Positions 21,501 through 28,578 of a stretch of DNA of 64,000 nt are shown piece by piece; positions within the stretch are counted from its first letter, which is position 1, and each line of letters begins with the position of its first letter. The position numbers and the translations under genes were made by a program. The notes beneath the pieces were generated by a model, which did not search any database, had not been told where the DNA came from, and saw nothing but the letters and a program-made list of their open reading frames with translations. The DNA is from Conchocele bisecta. Taxonomy: Eukaryota > Mollusca > Bivalvia > Lucinida > Thyasiridae. The stretch spans positions 5,722,323-5,786,322 of the forward strand of contig CM055279.1 in the NCBI GenBank assembly GCA_029237695.1, written 5' to 3'.

Positions 21501-23860
21501 AATTACCGAGAACATCAGTTGTTTTTCTGACATTGTATGTACATATACTTAGGAATAAAATATGATCCTGCACGTAGTCCCCGAAAAAGGGCTTTGCAAT
21601 ATGGAGTGATTATACCATAACAACCCAAATAATCAAACATATCAACAGACGGCAATTATTAAATAGTTTTTCTTTGAAATGAAAACATGTCTTGGCATTC
21701 TTGGAGACAATTCTAATGAAATACCAAGATGTGTTTTGATGGAAAATAAGAAAAAATATGCTGTATTTGTCGTCTTGTTTATTGTTTTCTGCAGCATGAT
21801 ATAGGTACCACAATTTTTTTATTGCTTTTTGATACTTGCAACTTATGATTTCAATTGGGTTTTTGGCAATTTTAATTGGGTATTTAAGCAAATACGCAGC
21901 TTATCTGGAGCTCTGGATTTGAAAGCATGACCTTATCACCTTAGCTATTGCTGGGATGGTAAACCCTTTCACATTTTCCATTCACCCATGTATTGTATTG
22001 CCTGTGTTTGCAATGACCTTAACCTTGTGAACATCGGCCATGCTATGAGTATGAATCCTGGCTACTTGAAGTTGCGGAAGATTCGGGCGGCACAGAGCAT
22101 CGCCAGGACGGTAAGATTTATCCTCATTTGTGCCCTGTTTGTATTATAGCTACAGTGAAATCTCTCTAAACCGGACACCCTGGGAGGTCCCCAGGGTGTC
22201 CGGCTTAGAGAGGTTTCACTGTAAATCAGGCATTTGATCATTCTGATCCATAGTTGTGTGTTATGCGATCACAAACAGGCATTATCACCTGAGATAAATG
22301 ACCAAGAAACTCATCAAAAATCAGATCACAGATGTTTTCTTGGTGTCCGGTTTAGAGAGGTTCCACAGCAATAGAGATATAGTGAAATCGCGATGGCTCG
22401 AAATGTGATGGCTCGTAATGTCAGGCTCGCTCGATATAGCATCGCGGTCCCGATAATTTTCCCTACATATTTAATGTAATTTACATGCGATGGCTCAAAA
22501 TGCCTCGAAAAATGCGATCCCTCAAAAACGTTCTTCAAGTCCCGCAGACTCGCTTCTCGCTATTTTGCTATACGATGACTCGAAAGTCGTGTCGAAGTTT
22601 GGGTTTGGCTAATTTTCACACCTCCGCGTCCGACTTATTACGATCAAAGGCCGAGCCGCGCTCTACCTGTATATGAAATGTGGTTTCTTTTCAAGTCCAG
22701 TTAATTGCCTAAAGTGGTGCAATTTGATTGTTAACGTTGTTGATTGCGATCAACGATATACGGCAATTTATTAAATATTCTGGGCTTTGGCCACTTGGCG
22801 CATTTAATAGTCTGTCGTAAGTCATTGGTCGTTTTTCATGGTAACTCGAGTGTCCCGAGTATCACAGGAACAACCAGAGTCGTTGCTCAGGTTGAAGTCG
22901 AGTTGGGATCCTAGTAGCTACAATAATTCGCCTCCGATATTTTACCTCGCGAGAGGTATGGAACGGGGGTAGCAATTTTGTTTCTAGAACCCTAGTAACC
23001 CACGTTCTAGTGGTCCTCGTGTTATTTGCGTGGCTACCCGGGAGTTATAACGAAAAACGCCCATTAATAATACCGCACTTCCTAGCTGGCGAAAAATTCC
23101 CCATTTCTTCAGCCACATTTGTGACATGTAATTGCCCTAAACAGTTCCAAACAAGCAGCTCGAAACTCTTCATTGGAGACACATTCCCTCCCGTCTTGCT
23201 GTCGAACGAATGTGTAACCACATTCGATCAACGAACCTTGTCAGAGATGGGCTGTGGTCTAGTGGATAGCATTGGACTTCAATCCCGGAGGTTATGTTCA
23301 AATCCCACATAGGGCGTGACAAAACCGAGGTCTATATGGCCTTAGCTATTGATGAGACGTTAACTCGTTGCATGCGGATTACTATAATTTTTTTTTTTTT
23401 AATTTGCAATTTTTCTCATTTCTCATCAAACGTATATGTTGTGACCACTCATTTGAACCGTCTCGATGAGACGGTTCAAATGGTGGCCACATCATATACT
23501 TTTAGGGAGATACGAATCGGCAAAATGGGGAATCCCCAGCATGAAAACGGTGAAACCCGTTTAATTTCACTTTCACTTTCCAATCAACCAGTCAATAATT
23601 GTCACCAAATTGATTTCGATCGCGGGTCACCGCATCTAACATACTATTTTACTATTATTTTTATTCTTCATCTAAATTGCTTGGCCCTAAAAGATACTCT
23701 TGTGTTGGTGGGCCGTTAAGCACCATTCCATTCCATTCGATCACAGGTGGCGGCATCACAGAACCGAGTGTACCTGAATGCCGGTACTCTGATGTTGAAC
23801 CTGACTGACCCAACGTTTGACGAATCCAGTGATAAAGTCGCCACCAGCAAGAAGAAATAA
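12416..23860 (+). CDS. PHB2: PHB2 gene span: prohibitin-2, 8 coding exons, 297 aa
   Basis: Prohibitin-2 forms ring complexes with prohibitin-1 in the mitochondrial inner membrane, acting as a scaffold for m-AAA proteases, cristae and mitophagy. Coding exons: 12416-12536, 13682-13763, 15846-15925, 17566-17690, 20127-20312, 21226-21333, 22033-22110, 23747-23860. They total 894 nt, all phases agree, and the product is 297 residues (human 299). An N-terminal hydrophobic anchor spans about residues 17-38. The SPFH/PHB domain runs from about 42 to 200, and the alpha-helical coiled-coil region from about 190 to 240. A YRQL at 118-121 lies where human PHB2 has its YQRL LC3-interacting motif. Seven introns split the frame, six with GT-AG ends and one (intron 6) with AT-AC. 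The introns carry at least eight MITEs and several SINEs, yet no exon is broken, so the gene looks intact. Confidence 0.97.
12560..13681. other. PHB2 intron 1 content
   Basis: It contains a 10-bp tandem GAAAATGCAT (12679-12719), a GGTAGGTAGGTAGG run (12783) and a G-run broken by one T (about 13171-13192). The minus-strand frames across the G-run are poly-proline artefacts. No exon or transposon end was recognised. Confidence 0.5.
13682..13763 (+). CDS. PHB2: PHB2 exon 2
   Basis: The acceptor TTTTGACAG precedes TTGATGG, and the donor GTATGC follows TTCAG. Codes for [19 protein letters not shown] then VYREGLHF, the start of the PHB domain (human VEGGHRAIFFNRIGGV). Phases: in 1, out 2. Confidence 0.97.
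13967..14417. mobile_element. MITE family A, copy A1, with 26-bp flanking duplication
   Basis: The element proper is 13993-14390 (CAGCGCTCCAGATAAGC ... TTATCTGGAGCCCTG). Its central hairpin is TTGGTATTTCATTAGAATTG / CAATTCTAATGAAATGCCAA. Unlike its relatives it is bracketed by a 26-bp direct repeat starting GAGTGTTTCAGAT (13967-13992 and 14392-14417, one mismatch). It lies in PHB2 intron 2. Confidence 0.88.
14420..15390. other. PHB2 intron 2, unassigned
   Basis: AT-rich. A CATTTTACGACTGCCGTAAAATG hairpin lies at 14635-14658. The sequence near 15060-15170 (AGGTCACTGTCCACGAAGTC ... GTAATTAGAGTT) recurs at about 53939-54055, so it is dispersed repeat. No exon recognised. Confidence 0.4.
15399..15802. 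mobile_element. MITE family A, copy A2 (inverted relative to A1)
   Basis: It starts CAGGTCTCCAGATAAGG and ends CTTATCTGGAGCTCTG. The flanks TTAGTT (15393-15398) and TTCGTT (15803-15808) are a 6-bp duplication with one mismatch. The element ends only 43 bp before PHB2 exon 3, so it lies next to the branch point and polypyrimidine region. Confidence 0.9.
15846..15925 (+). CDS. PHB2: PHB2 exon 3
   Basis: The acceptor CTATTTGTAG precedes ATTACCATGG, and the donor GTATGT follows AGTAAAG. Encodes [19 protein letters not shown] then LTSLTGSK (human [19 protein letters not shown]). Phases: in 2, out 1. Confidence 0.97.
15990..16230 (+). mobile_element. SINE body fragment
   Basis: The block GGACCTGGCACCAGGTCAGG, then TTCTAATTTCAGGGCTGAAT and AAATATTCAGTTCTGATTTT, is shared with 27810-27900, 29650-29735, 30300-30400 and 31040-31115. 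It ends in a GGGATTCGACCCATC stretch. It is a member of the SINE family centred on the 478-bp copies. Confidence 0.65.
16266..16482. mobile_element. MITE family A, copy A3 (left-truncated)
   Basis: It begins inside the central hairpin (CCTTGGAGACAATTCTAATG) and runs to the normal right end TTATCTGGAGCGCTG. The left half is missing. Confidence 0.8.
16680..16915. mobile_element. MITE family H copy
   Basis: CTTTCACTAAACTTCGTACG and GAAATGTTTGTAAGTGCAAA at the left are mirrored by GCGAACATTTCATTCGTAC at the right. The central hairpin is GGATTTACATTTATTGAGCA / TGCTCAATAAATGTAAATCC. Confidence 0.75.
17051..17541. mobile_element. Insertion flanked by a duplicated exon-4 splice acceptor
   Basis: The stretch GACCTTTGACCGTTTGCAG plus ATTTACAAATGGT (17053-17084) is a 30-of-32 match to the true exon 4 acceptor and exon start at 17547-17578. 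The sequence between is repeat. Its left part resembles 7000-7085 (AATAGTTTCACRTGCCT, AATAGTTCYGCRTGCC). Its right part (17398-17519) is a near-perfect hairpin opening CGGGGAACAGTCAAAACATA. The upstream copy is a decoy acceptor; using it would run into repeat. Confidence 0.8.
17566..17690 (+). CDS. PHB2: PHB2 exon 4
   Basis: The acceptor CTTTTGCAG precedes ATTTACAG, and the donor GTAAGA follows AATGAA. Encodes [20 protein letters not shown], then [19 protein letters not shown] and CNE. It includes the YRQL corresponding to the human LC3-interacting motif. Phases: in 1, out 0. Its 5' edge is duplicated upstream at 17071. Confidence 0.97.
17798..18196. mobile_element. MITE family A, copy A4
   Basis: Left end CTGGACTCCAGATAAGC (mutated) and right end TTATCTGGAGCCCTG. 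Flanking TGTACC at 17792-17797 and 18197-18202 is an exact 6-bp target duplication. It lies in PHB2 intron 4. Confidence 0.92.
18498..18887. mobile_element. MITE family A, copy A5, with SINE tail in its centre
   Basis: Left end CAGAGCTCCAGATAAGC and right end TTATCTGGAGCTCTG, flanked by ATTGAG (18492-18497 and 18888-18893). Where other copies carry the central hairpin, this one has a SINE 3' tail (18661-18725, GGCCTTACATGACCTTAGCT ... CAATAAACAAACAAACAA type). The SINE therefore integrated into, or replaced, the hairpin. Confidence 0.9.
18999..19391. mobile_element. MITE family B, copy B4, with doubled right end
   Basis: It runs from CGAGCTCCAGATAAGCG to CTTATCTGGAGCTCTG at 19334. The last 50 bp (starting ATTCAGCTAAAATAATTGCA) are then repeated once, ending in a decayed CATCTGAAACTCTG at 19391. 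The internal AAAAGCAAACACTGTTTGCTTTT hairpin is present. Confidence 0.8.
19550..19606 (+). mobile_element. SINE 3' tail
   Basis: GACCTTAGTTGTTGATAGGC followed by CGTTAAACACCAATAAACAA. It has the same tail as 18661-18725, 24899-24955, 29750-29795 and 30830-30880. Confidence 0.75.
19627..19698 (-). mobile_element. tRNA-like SINE head (minus)
   Basis: On the minus strand: TGCCCGGTTAGCTCAGTCGG, then TCAGAGCGATGGG, then GAGGTCCCCGGTTCGGTTCC and GGGGCA. A-box and B-box are both good. The sequence between the boxes does not give a convincing tRNA cloverleaf, and its 3' continuation is not a CCA-ready tRNA end, so I call it a SINE head rather than a tRNA gene. Confidence 0.6.
19768..20015. mobile_element. 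MITE family H copy (best preserved)
   Basis: GGGCCGTTTCACTAAACTTC at the left is mirrored by GAAGTTTAGTGAAACGGGCC at the right. Sub-terminal GACTAAAATGTTCGTAAGTG is mirrored by GAACATTTTAGTCGTAC. The central hairpin uses GATTTACATTTATCGAGCAT. It lies in PHB2 intron 4. Confidence 0.85.
20016..20106 (+). mobile_element. SINE tail abutting PHB2 exon 5 acceptor
   Basis: ATGTACAGGTAATATATGGG, then CCTTAAATGACCTTCACTGT and TTGATAAGCCGTTAAACCC, ending in AACAAACAAAC. A second copy lies at 26638-26730. It ends about 20 bp before the exon 5 AG, so the polypyrimidine tract is squeezed into TATTGTTTCAG. Confidence 0.7.
20127..20312 (+). CDS. PHB2: PHB2 exon 5
   Basis: The acceptor TTGTTTCAG precedes GTTTTAAAAAG, and the donor GTAGGT follows AAACAG. 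62 codons: [60 protein letters not shown] and KQ. This is the core of the PHB domain, nearly identical in layout to human. Phase 0 on both sides. Confidence 0.98.
20380..20560. mobile_element. MITE copy related to 1484-1652
   Basis: It shares AATAAAGGYCAGCCATKGGAAG, GCTATTCGGCGGTGGCCTTT and the right end AGCACAGATTCGACTGTA with the element at 1484-1652. It lies just inside PHB2 intron 5. Confidence 0.6.
20560..21225. other. PHB2 intron 5 remainder
   Basis: AT-rich sequence followed by an inverted relative of the 4262-4640 repeat (20990-21130; GCGGACAGCGCGATATAGTA, GTGTGACATGCGGGCCGCGG). The open frames on both strands across it are repeat artefacts. Confidence 0.45.
21226..21333 (+). CDS. 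PHB2: PHB2 exon 6 (ends at a U12-type AT-AC donor)
   Basis: The acceptor ATGTTTTAG precedes GTGGCCCAA. 36 codons: [36 protein letters not shown]. Human PHB2 continues without a gap as GEAEAAKMLGEALSKNPGY. Here the coding match stops at ATT CTC and the next bases are ATATCCTTT, the U12 donor consensus. Reading on hits an in-frame TAA within 15 bases, and there is no usable GT donor before it. Phase 0 in and out. Confidence 0.95.
21356..21600 (+). mobile_element. tRNA-derived SINE inside the AT-AC intron
   Basis: The head GTGGCCAAGTGGTCTGGAGA has an A-box. The B-box is GTGGGTTCGAGCC (about 21412-21424). The body CTTGAGCAAGACCCTTTCTC, then CCACCCAGCTGTAAATGGGT, resembles the deeply conserved SINE central domain found across animals (I think the Nin-type domain, from memory). 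It ends near a GCAATATGGAGTGATTATA tail. Confidence 0.75.
21637..21915. mobile_element. MITE family A, copy A6 (left-truncated)
   Basis: It starts inside the element at ATATCAACAGACGGCAATTA, keeps part of the hairpin, and ends CTTATCTGGAGCTCTG at 21915. It lies in the AT-AC intron. Confidence 0.85.
22033..22110 (+). CDS. PHB2: PHB2 exon 7
   Basis: It starts directly after the AC of the U12-type intron: ATC GGC CAT. 26 codons: [20 protein letters not shown] then QSIART (human [26 protein letters not shown]). The donor GTAAGA is at 22111. Phase 0 on both sides. Confidence 0.97.
22150..22372. mobile_element. MITE family G copy
   Basis: The hairpin TACAGTGAAATCTCTCTAAA / TTTAGAGAGGTTTCACTGTA is at 22151-22223. 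It is followed by the family body (AAATCAGGCATTTGATCATT ... AAATGACCAAGAAACTCATC) and a final GGTTTAGAGAGGTTCCAC. It is inverted relative to 2244-2420. Confidence 0.75.
22373..23245. other. PHB2 intron 7, unassigned
   Basis: It contains GCGAGAGGTATGGAACGGGG (22949), also seen at 58425-58445. There is a diffuse repeat of GATGGCTCGAAATG / GATGGCTCRAAATGCC units (22390-22510). No exon recognised. Confidence 0.4.
23246..23360 (+). mobile_element. tRNA-derived SINE fragment
   Basis: TGGGCTGTGGTCTAGTGGAT (A-box), then GAGGTTATGTTCAAATCCCA (B-box, 23289-23308), then CCTTAGCTATTGATGAGACG, a short version of the bivalve SINE tail. Confidence 0.65.
23433..23500. repeat. Short foldback (TTGTGACCACTCATTTGAAC)
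   Basis: TATATGTTGTGACCACTCAT is mirrored, imperfectly, by ATGGTGGCCACATCATATA around CGTCTCGATGAGACGG. Same family as 6937-7005 and 45085-45155. Confidence 0.65.
23747..23860 (+). CDS. PHB2: PHB2 exon 8 (last coding)
   Basis: The acceptor CGATCACAG precedes GTGGCGGCA. It reads [20 protein letters not shown], then [17 protein letters not shown] and TAA at 23858-23860 (human IATSQNRIYLTADNLVLNL ... KGKK). The C-terminus ends in three lysines. An AATAAA overlaps the stop codon, but a real poly(A) site further downstream is more likely. Confidence 0.98.
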   Translation: MAASQNRVYLNAGTLMLNLTDPTFDESSDKVATSKKK

Positions 23861-24037
23861 ACTGTGATCGTTGTAGAATAGATTTTATATTGTATTGATT
23901 ACGGTGGGTGGTGTGTGTTACGCTGCGCACACCGGCTATTTTGGTCTGCTTAGACCTACATTTTGCGAAATATAGCGACGACTATTTGAGCAATTGTGCT
24001 GTGATAAATGCAGATACACCAGGAAATGGTACAATAT

Positions 24038-24161
24038 CAGAGCTCCAGATAAGGTCCATATTGGCATATTTTACACACTTATTTTAGCAGCAAGTATAAT
24101 ACACATTCAATTTGAAATAAGGTATAATACTCTTTAGACACAAAACTTACCTGCAGCTCTG
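24038..24161. mobile_element. MITE family B, copy B2 (internally deleted)
   Basis: CAGAGCTCCAGATAAGGTCC to CTTACCTGCAGCTCTG, only 124 bp. The exact 6-bp duplication CAATAT lies at 24032-24037 and 24162-24167. The internal deletion leaves both ends. Confidence 0.92.
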
Positions 24162-24262
24162 CAATATTCCTGCCATTGACGCCGTCCTAACAGCTGTAGA
24201 TGTTCACGCGTTATTTTTCGAGAAAACTTACAATCAAAATAACACAAAAACGTTTAGTTACG

Positions 24263-24663
24263 TAGGGCTCCAGATAAGGAATTAGTAATTGAGTATTGTC
24301 ACTCCATCATTTCTGAAGCAATTGGGTATTTCAAAATTGTAATTGTGTAAAATAGAATCACACTACTGTTTACACATCAGCAGACCGCACTTATTGAATA
24401 TTTTGCTTCTAAATGAAAACACATCTTGGTATTTCATTAGAATTGTCTCCTTGGAGACAATTCTAATGAAATACCAAGATGTGTTTTCATGGAAAAATAA
24501 GAAAATATGCGATATTTGTGGTCTGTTCATTGTTTTCTGTCGCATGATAAAGATACCACAAATTTTTCATTGCTTTTTGATACTCACTACTTCTGATTTC
24601 AATTGGATTTTTAGCAATTTTAATTGGGTATTTACGCAAATACGCACCTTATCTGGAGCACTG
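24263..24663. mobile_element. MITE family A, copy A7
   Basis: TAGGGCTCCAGATAAGG to CTTATCTGGAGCACTG. Exact 6-bp duplication GTTACG at 24257-24262 and 24664-24669. The central hairpin ACACATCTTGGTATTTCATT / AATGAAATACCAAGATGTGT (24419-24485) is nearly perfect, with a GTCTCCTTGGAGAC centre. Confidence 0.95.
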
Positions 24664-24834
24664 GTTACGAGATAGATCGGCACCACAGACTGGCGATGTT
24701 GTAATATGTTCCGAGATATCTGCGCAGTATCCCATCAAACTTGGAGAGGATTCTGATCAATATGTGCTGGCATTCAATCTAATTCAAATTAATATTGTCT
24801 ACAATTTACAGATACATGTACATATGTGTAATTT

Positions 24835-24956
24835 TCAAGTGGGGATGTCTAGTTTAGGGGATAGCGCCGCGGTGTTCAGTGCCGGAGGTTGTTTGCCTGG
24901 CCTTACATGACCTTAGCTGTTGATAGGCCGTTAAACACCAATAAACAAACAAACAA
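24835..24956 (+). mobile_element. SINE fragment with tail
   Basis: GTGGGGATGTCTAGTTTAGG (A-box-like start), then TTGCCTGGCCTTACATGACC and GTTGATAGGCCGTTAAACAC ending in AATAAACAAACAAACAAG. Confidence 0.65.
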
Positions 24957-24972
24957 GTATATTACTGACTAA

Positions 24973-25300
24973 CAGGGCAACAGATAAGGAATTAGTAACT
25001 GAGTGTTGTCACTCTATCATTTCTGAAGCAATTGGGTATTTCAAAGTTTAATTGAGTAAAATAAAATCACACTACTGTTTACACATCAACAAACCGCAAT
25101 TATTTAATAGTTCGGAATGAAAACATATCTTGGCATTTCATTAGAATTGTCTCCTTGGAGACAATTCTAATGAAATACAAGATGTGTTTTCATGGAAAAT
25201 AAGAAAAATATGCTATATTTGTGGTCTGTTTATTGTTTTCTGCAGCATGATAAAGGTACCATAAATTTTTTTTCAATTTTAATTGGGTATTTAAGCAAAT
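24973..25300. mobile_element. MITE family A, copy A8 (right end lost)
   Basis: It starts CAGGGCAACAGATAAGG and keeps the hairpin (25124-25190). It ends abruptly at TTAAGCAAATAC, short of the terminal CTTATCTGGAGCTCTG. Confidence 0.8.
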
Positions 25301-25496
25301 ACTAACAGGTGTATGCAGGTCGCTATGTACTAAATGAGACTTACTTCATTTCTGAGTCTCTAAAGTGTTTGTCGAAGAGGGACTAGATAGTGGGTGTGGG
25401 TGATGTAAACTGGCCACCGTAATTGTTGTGCTTCAAATATAACGAGGTCATTGTGATGAAGAATCGTTGATCAAATTGAATTCTCTATCTAATTTT

Positions 25497-25662
25497 ATGT
25501 CGTCTGCTGTTTATTTTCCATTTTTATCGTCAAAAACCTACTTTGACAGCGCTTTAGAATAATTTACAACATGCTTTGACAGCACTTTAGATTCTGAAGT
25601 GCTGTCAAACCATGTTTTTATTGAGAAATAAAGCAAGATATAAAAGCAACAGCAGACGACAA
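25497..25662. mobile_element. MITE family D copy
   Basis: GTCGTCTGCTGTTTATTTTC is mirrored by AACAGCAGACGAC. Inside, TGCTTTGACAGCACTTTAG is mirrored by CTGAAGTGCTGTCAAACCAT. Other copies: 32453-32642, 43972-44125 and 51256-51403. Confidence 0.85.
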
Positions 25663-25699
25663 TTGTTGTGTGTAGCGGTGTAAGGGTTGAATAAAGTTA

Positions 25700-26300
25700 T
25701 CTAGATAAATTCAAATATGGCAATACATGTACTGTATATATATTGCATTGCGTTACAATCGCAATACATGCATATAATATTTTGCATTATCATGGTATAA
25801 TTGAACTATTGTAGAAATTACAGCAGTCCGTCTATAAGGCTAAGTGTATATGTTACCGGTACTTTCAATAAAAGTTGTACACAAAAAGGTAGATTTCACA
25901 ATATTTTGTGTTTCGTTGTAATGGTAGATATTCATTTTGCGTTATAACGACAGACATCGTAATATGCATGTTGCGTTGAATTATGACGGCAGATATCGCG
26001 ATATACATTTTACGTTTGGTTATAACAACAGATTTTCTGCAGTGTGTATTTTGCATTTCATTATAAAGACTGCAGATATCGCAATATGTATTTTGCATGG
26101 CATTATTATGGCGTATTTTGTTTGTTGACATTGAAGATTCTCATGTTCCATCAGAATGTTTGGAATCATTATAAAAAAATGTTTACAAATTTGCCCACTG
26201 TACCATATATATGTAATCACTTTTAACGAGTCGTAAATAAATATTGCTATTATAGCTAAAAAATTCACCAAACATAGCCATATGATATTAGCCCTATCAA
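25700..26300. repeat. Degenerate AT-rich short repeats
   Basis: Around 25905-26125 an imperfect unit of roughly 45 bp repeats about four times (phrases such as CAGATATCGCRATATRYATTTT and GCRTTRNATTATRA). Open frames here are on both strands and reflect the repeat. Confidence 0.5.
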
Positions 26301-26324
26301 CACTACAGAAATCTCTTTAATTAA

Positions 26325-26444
26325 AAATTCAGAACAAGCCGTCTCATCTGTAACGAGCAGTCTCATCAGGATCTACACTGTTTGCAAACAGTGTAGATCC
26401 TGATGAGACTGCTCGTTACAGATGAGACGGCTTGTTCTGAATTT
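26325..26444. repeat. Perfect 120-bp palindrome
   Basis: A 60-bp arm starting AAATTCAGAACAAGCCGTCT is mirrored base for base, with no spacer, around TTTGCAAA. It contains the GATGAGACTGCTCGTTAC motif of the foldbacks at 5040-5195 and 28470-28575. Confidence 0.95.
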
Positions 26445-26637
26445 CTTTTTCAAAATCGCCCATTTTTGAACACTTCAGAATAGTCTGAAAATTAGCATTT
26501 AAATAGCGGAAGTTTCCTTTCCTGTTTGATAGGGGTGACATAGATCATATATTTTGGGGAATTAACATACTGTCGCACAGTAGCACAGCACGTGTTTAAC
26601 ATTATTGCAGTATTTGTACATGTACTTGAACATGTAC

Positions 26638-26730
26638 TTGTACAGGTAATATATGGGATTTAGTACTAAACCCATAGACCCGGCCTTAAATGACCGTAGC
26701 TGTTGATAGGCCGTTAAACCCCAACAAACT
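26638..26730 (+). mobile_element. SINE tail copy
   Basis: TTGTACAGGTAATATATGGG, CATAGACCCGGCCTTAAATG and GTTGATAGGCCGTTAAACCC. It is the same unit that abuts PHB2 exon 5 (20016-20106). Confidence 0.7.
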
Positions 26731-26777
26731 TATCGCAGTATTTGCATGGTCAAGTCTTCTGAAAATGATATGTACAG

Positions 26778-26945
26778 TAACCCCAGGGTGTCCAGTTTAG
26801 AGAGGTTTCACTGTAAATCAGGTATTCTGAGCCATAGTTGTGAGCTATGAGACATATTAACAGACATTGTCATCGAGATAAATGACAAAGAAACGCATAA
26901 AAAATAAGACCACGTGTGTTTTCTGGTGTCGACTGCATATGGTAT
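26778..26945. mobile_element. MITE family G fragment
   Basis: CCCCAGGGTGTCCAGTTTAG and AGAGGTTTCACTGTAAATCA, then GAGATAAATGACAAAGAAAC and TTTTCTGGTGTCG. It is a diverged copy lacking the perfect hairpin. Confidence 0.65.
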
Positions 26946-27018
26946 CTTTTTAGATATCGGTAATTGAGGCATACTGTTGTATACCTCCATGCACATGTAC
27001 CCCCATCTGTTTCTCATG

Positions 27019-27331
27019 CAGGGCTCCAGATAAGATGCTTATTGGCATATTTTACACGGAATACGCGATTATCAAAATACTCTTGAGCAATTTTGAAAAT
27101 ACGCATTAATTTTCAAATTGAGTAGAGAAAATACTGTAATAAAGTTGAAATTTATTTACTTGAGCTGCTGGTTGCTTTTTGCAGCTCAAGTGTGTGAATT
27201 TTTCATTTTGTTTTCATTTGTTCCCTATTTAATAAGAAAATATATAATACATTTGTAAAAGTAAAATACGCGTTGAATTTGAAATCTGGGTGTATAATAC
27301 TCTTTAGACACAAAACTTATCTGGAGCTCTG
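27019..27331. mobile_element. MITE family B, copy B3
   Basis: CAGGGCTCCAGATAAGATG to CTTATCTGGAGCTCTG. Exact 6-bp duplication CTCATG at 27013-27018 and 27332-27337. Internal hairpin remnant TTGAGCTGCTGGTTGCTTTT / GCAGCTCAA. Confidence 0.95.
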
Positions 27332-27537
27332 CTCATGTTTGTTAACTGGACGTTAAGCCCAGTTAAAATAAATAATCATGTTTAAACATAAGTACGCGTG
27401 TGTTTCTATAGTGCTAATTGTATTGTTCTATGATGTGGGAATCGCACACATATCGTGTCGCGATATAGAGGGCCCAACTGTGTTGGTGACCAGTGTAGAT
27501 CTATGACCAGCTTACACCGTTTCCATCTACACTGTTT

Positions 27538-28037
27538 TATGATGGTGTGCCCCGTGCAGGCACCGGGGCGGGATCAACTGATCCTGAGAATAGTGCTGCA
27601 GTAGCCATTGCTTGTCGTAAAAGGCGACTAAACTGGCTTAACGATTGGGTTCATACTTTCCGGAACCCACTATACCGGATTTGGCCCTCATGTACATTTT
27701 TGGCTTTTCTTGTATGTGAGAGTTGAGTCGGGCTATACCCCATATATAAAAGTAAGATTAGCGCTAATCCTATTACTTTTAGGGGATGGGATAAATGATG
27801 CTGGTGTGGCGAGGGCCTGGCACCAGATCAGGTTGTTCTAATTTCAGGACTGAATATATATTTTGATTGTAAATATTGAGTTCTGAAGTTGGGATTTACC
27901 CCCCTTGGACAGGTGGATACGGGACTCGACCCCGTTGACCCGTCTGCGTGTAGACTCCCTGAGGCTTGTACCTCTATGTCAGAAAAGCGGACGTTAAACC
28001 CTATTCACTCACTCACTCACTCACTCTATGATGGTGT
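27538..28037 (+). mobile_element. 478-bp SINE-like retroelement, copy 1, with target duplication
   Basis: The element is 27549-28026. It opens GCCCCGTGCAGGCACCGGGG and ends GCGGACGTTAAACCCTATTC plus a CACT-repeat tail. The exact 11-bp duplication TATGATGGTGT flanks it (27538-27548 and 28027-28037). A near-identical 478-bp copy is at 30044-30521. The repeat tail and long target duplication fit LINE-driven insertion. Confidence 0.9.
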
Positions 28038-28049
28038 AAATTGGTAGAC

Positions 28050-28345
28050 CTCACAGGAGGAACACATTAAATGGCATTACCCAGTTAGATCACGGTTCGT
28101 CCACATGTACGAGGAGATAATCCACAAGCTTTAGCGAGTGAATTGCTGATCTATCATGCGGACAAACATGATATAACTGTTATCACATCCTCATGTCCAT
28201 ACATTGCCCATGTGTTGCATAAATGCAGAAACAAAACTCGAAAATGTATCAAAGATTTAAATAACGTGTGATAATTCACTACTGGTGTACTAGTTAATTA
28301 TCACATCTTAAATCATTCTGTATATGAAGTCGTTAACCCTTTCAA
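28050..28345. repeat. Foldback repeat (ACCCAGTTAGATCACGGTTC family)
   Basis: TTAGATCACGGTTCGTCCAC, GAGGAGATAATCCACAAGCT and TAGCGAGTGAAT. The same family occurs at 44290-44475, 54935-55110, 59765-59830 and 60077-60190, where the GATAATCCGC hairpin is clearer. Confidence 0.6.
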
Positions 28346-28464
28346 CACCAAGTAACTTAATAGGATGTTCCATGCCAATGTTTCACGCTATTTCATTAAT
28401 TTTGTTCATTCAAATTATCCCATTCTTCTAAAAGGGTAATCTGTACGACGTTTAAAATTATTAT

Positions 28465-28578
28465 TAACAAACAGTGGAGATCCTGATGAGACGGCTAGTT
28501 ACGAGCCGGCTCATCTGGATCTGCACTGTTTGCAAACATTGTCTCTATAGAGGTCTGTGGTGTTGAAAGGGTTAAATC
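28465..28578. repeat. Foldback repeat with GATGAGACGGCTAGT arms
   Basis: GATCCTGATGAGACGGCTAG is mirrored by GAGCCGGCTCATCTGGATC, with a right-hand GTTGAAAGGGTTAA tail. It is the same family as 5040-5195. Confidence 0.65.

Larger units (their letters stand above)
21334..22032 (+). promoter_or_regulatory. U12-type AT-AC intron (PHB2 intron 6) splice signals
   Basis: The 5' splice site is ATATCCTTTCTC (21334-21345), which fits the minor-spliceosome consensus ATATCCTTT exactly. The branch site CCTTAAC (22017-22023) matches the U12 branch consensus TCCTTRAC core. The branch A is 10 nt from the terminal AC at 22031-22032, inside the usual tight spacing. No AG lies between about 21952 and the exon, which rules out a normal acceptor. 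The 699-bp intron also contains a SINE and a MITE fragment. Confidence 0.9.
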
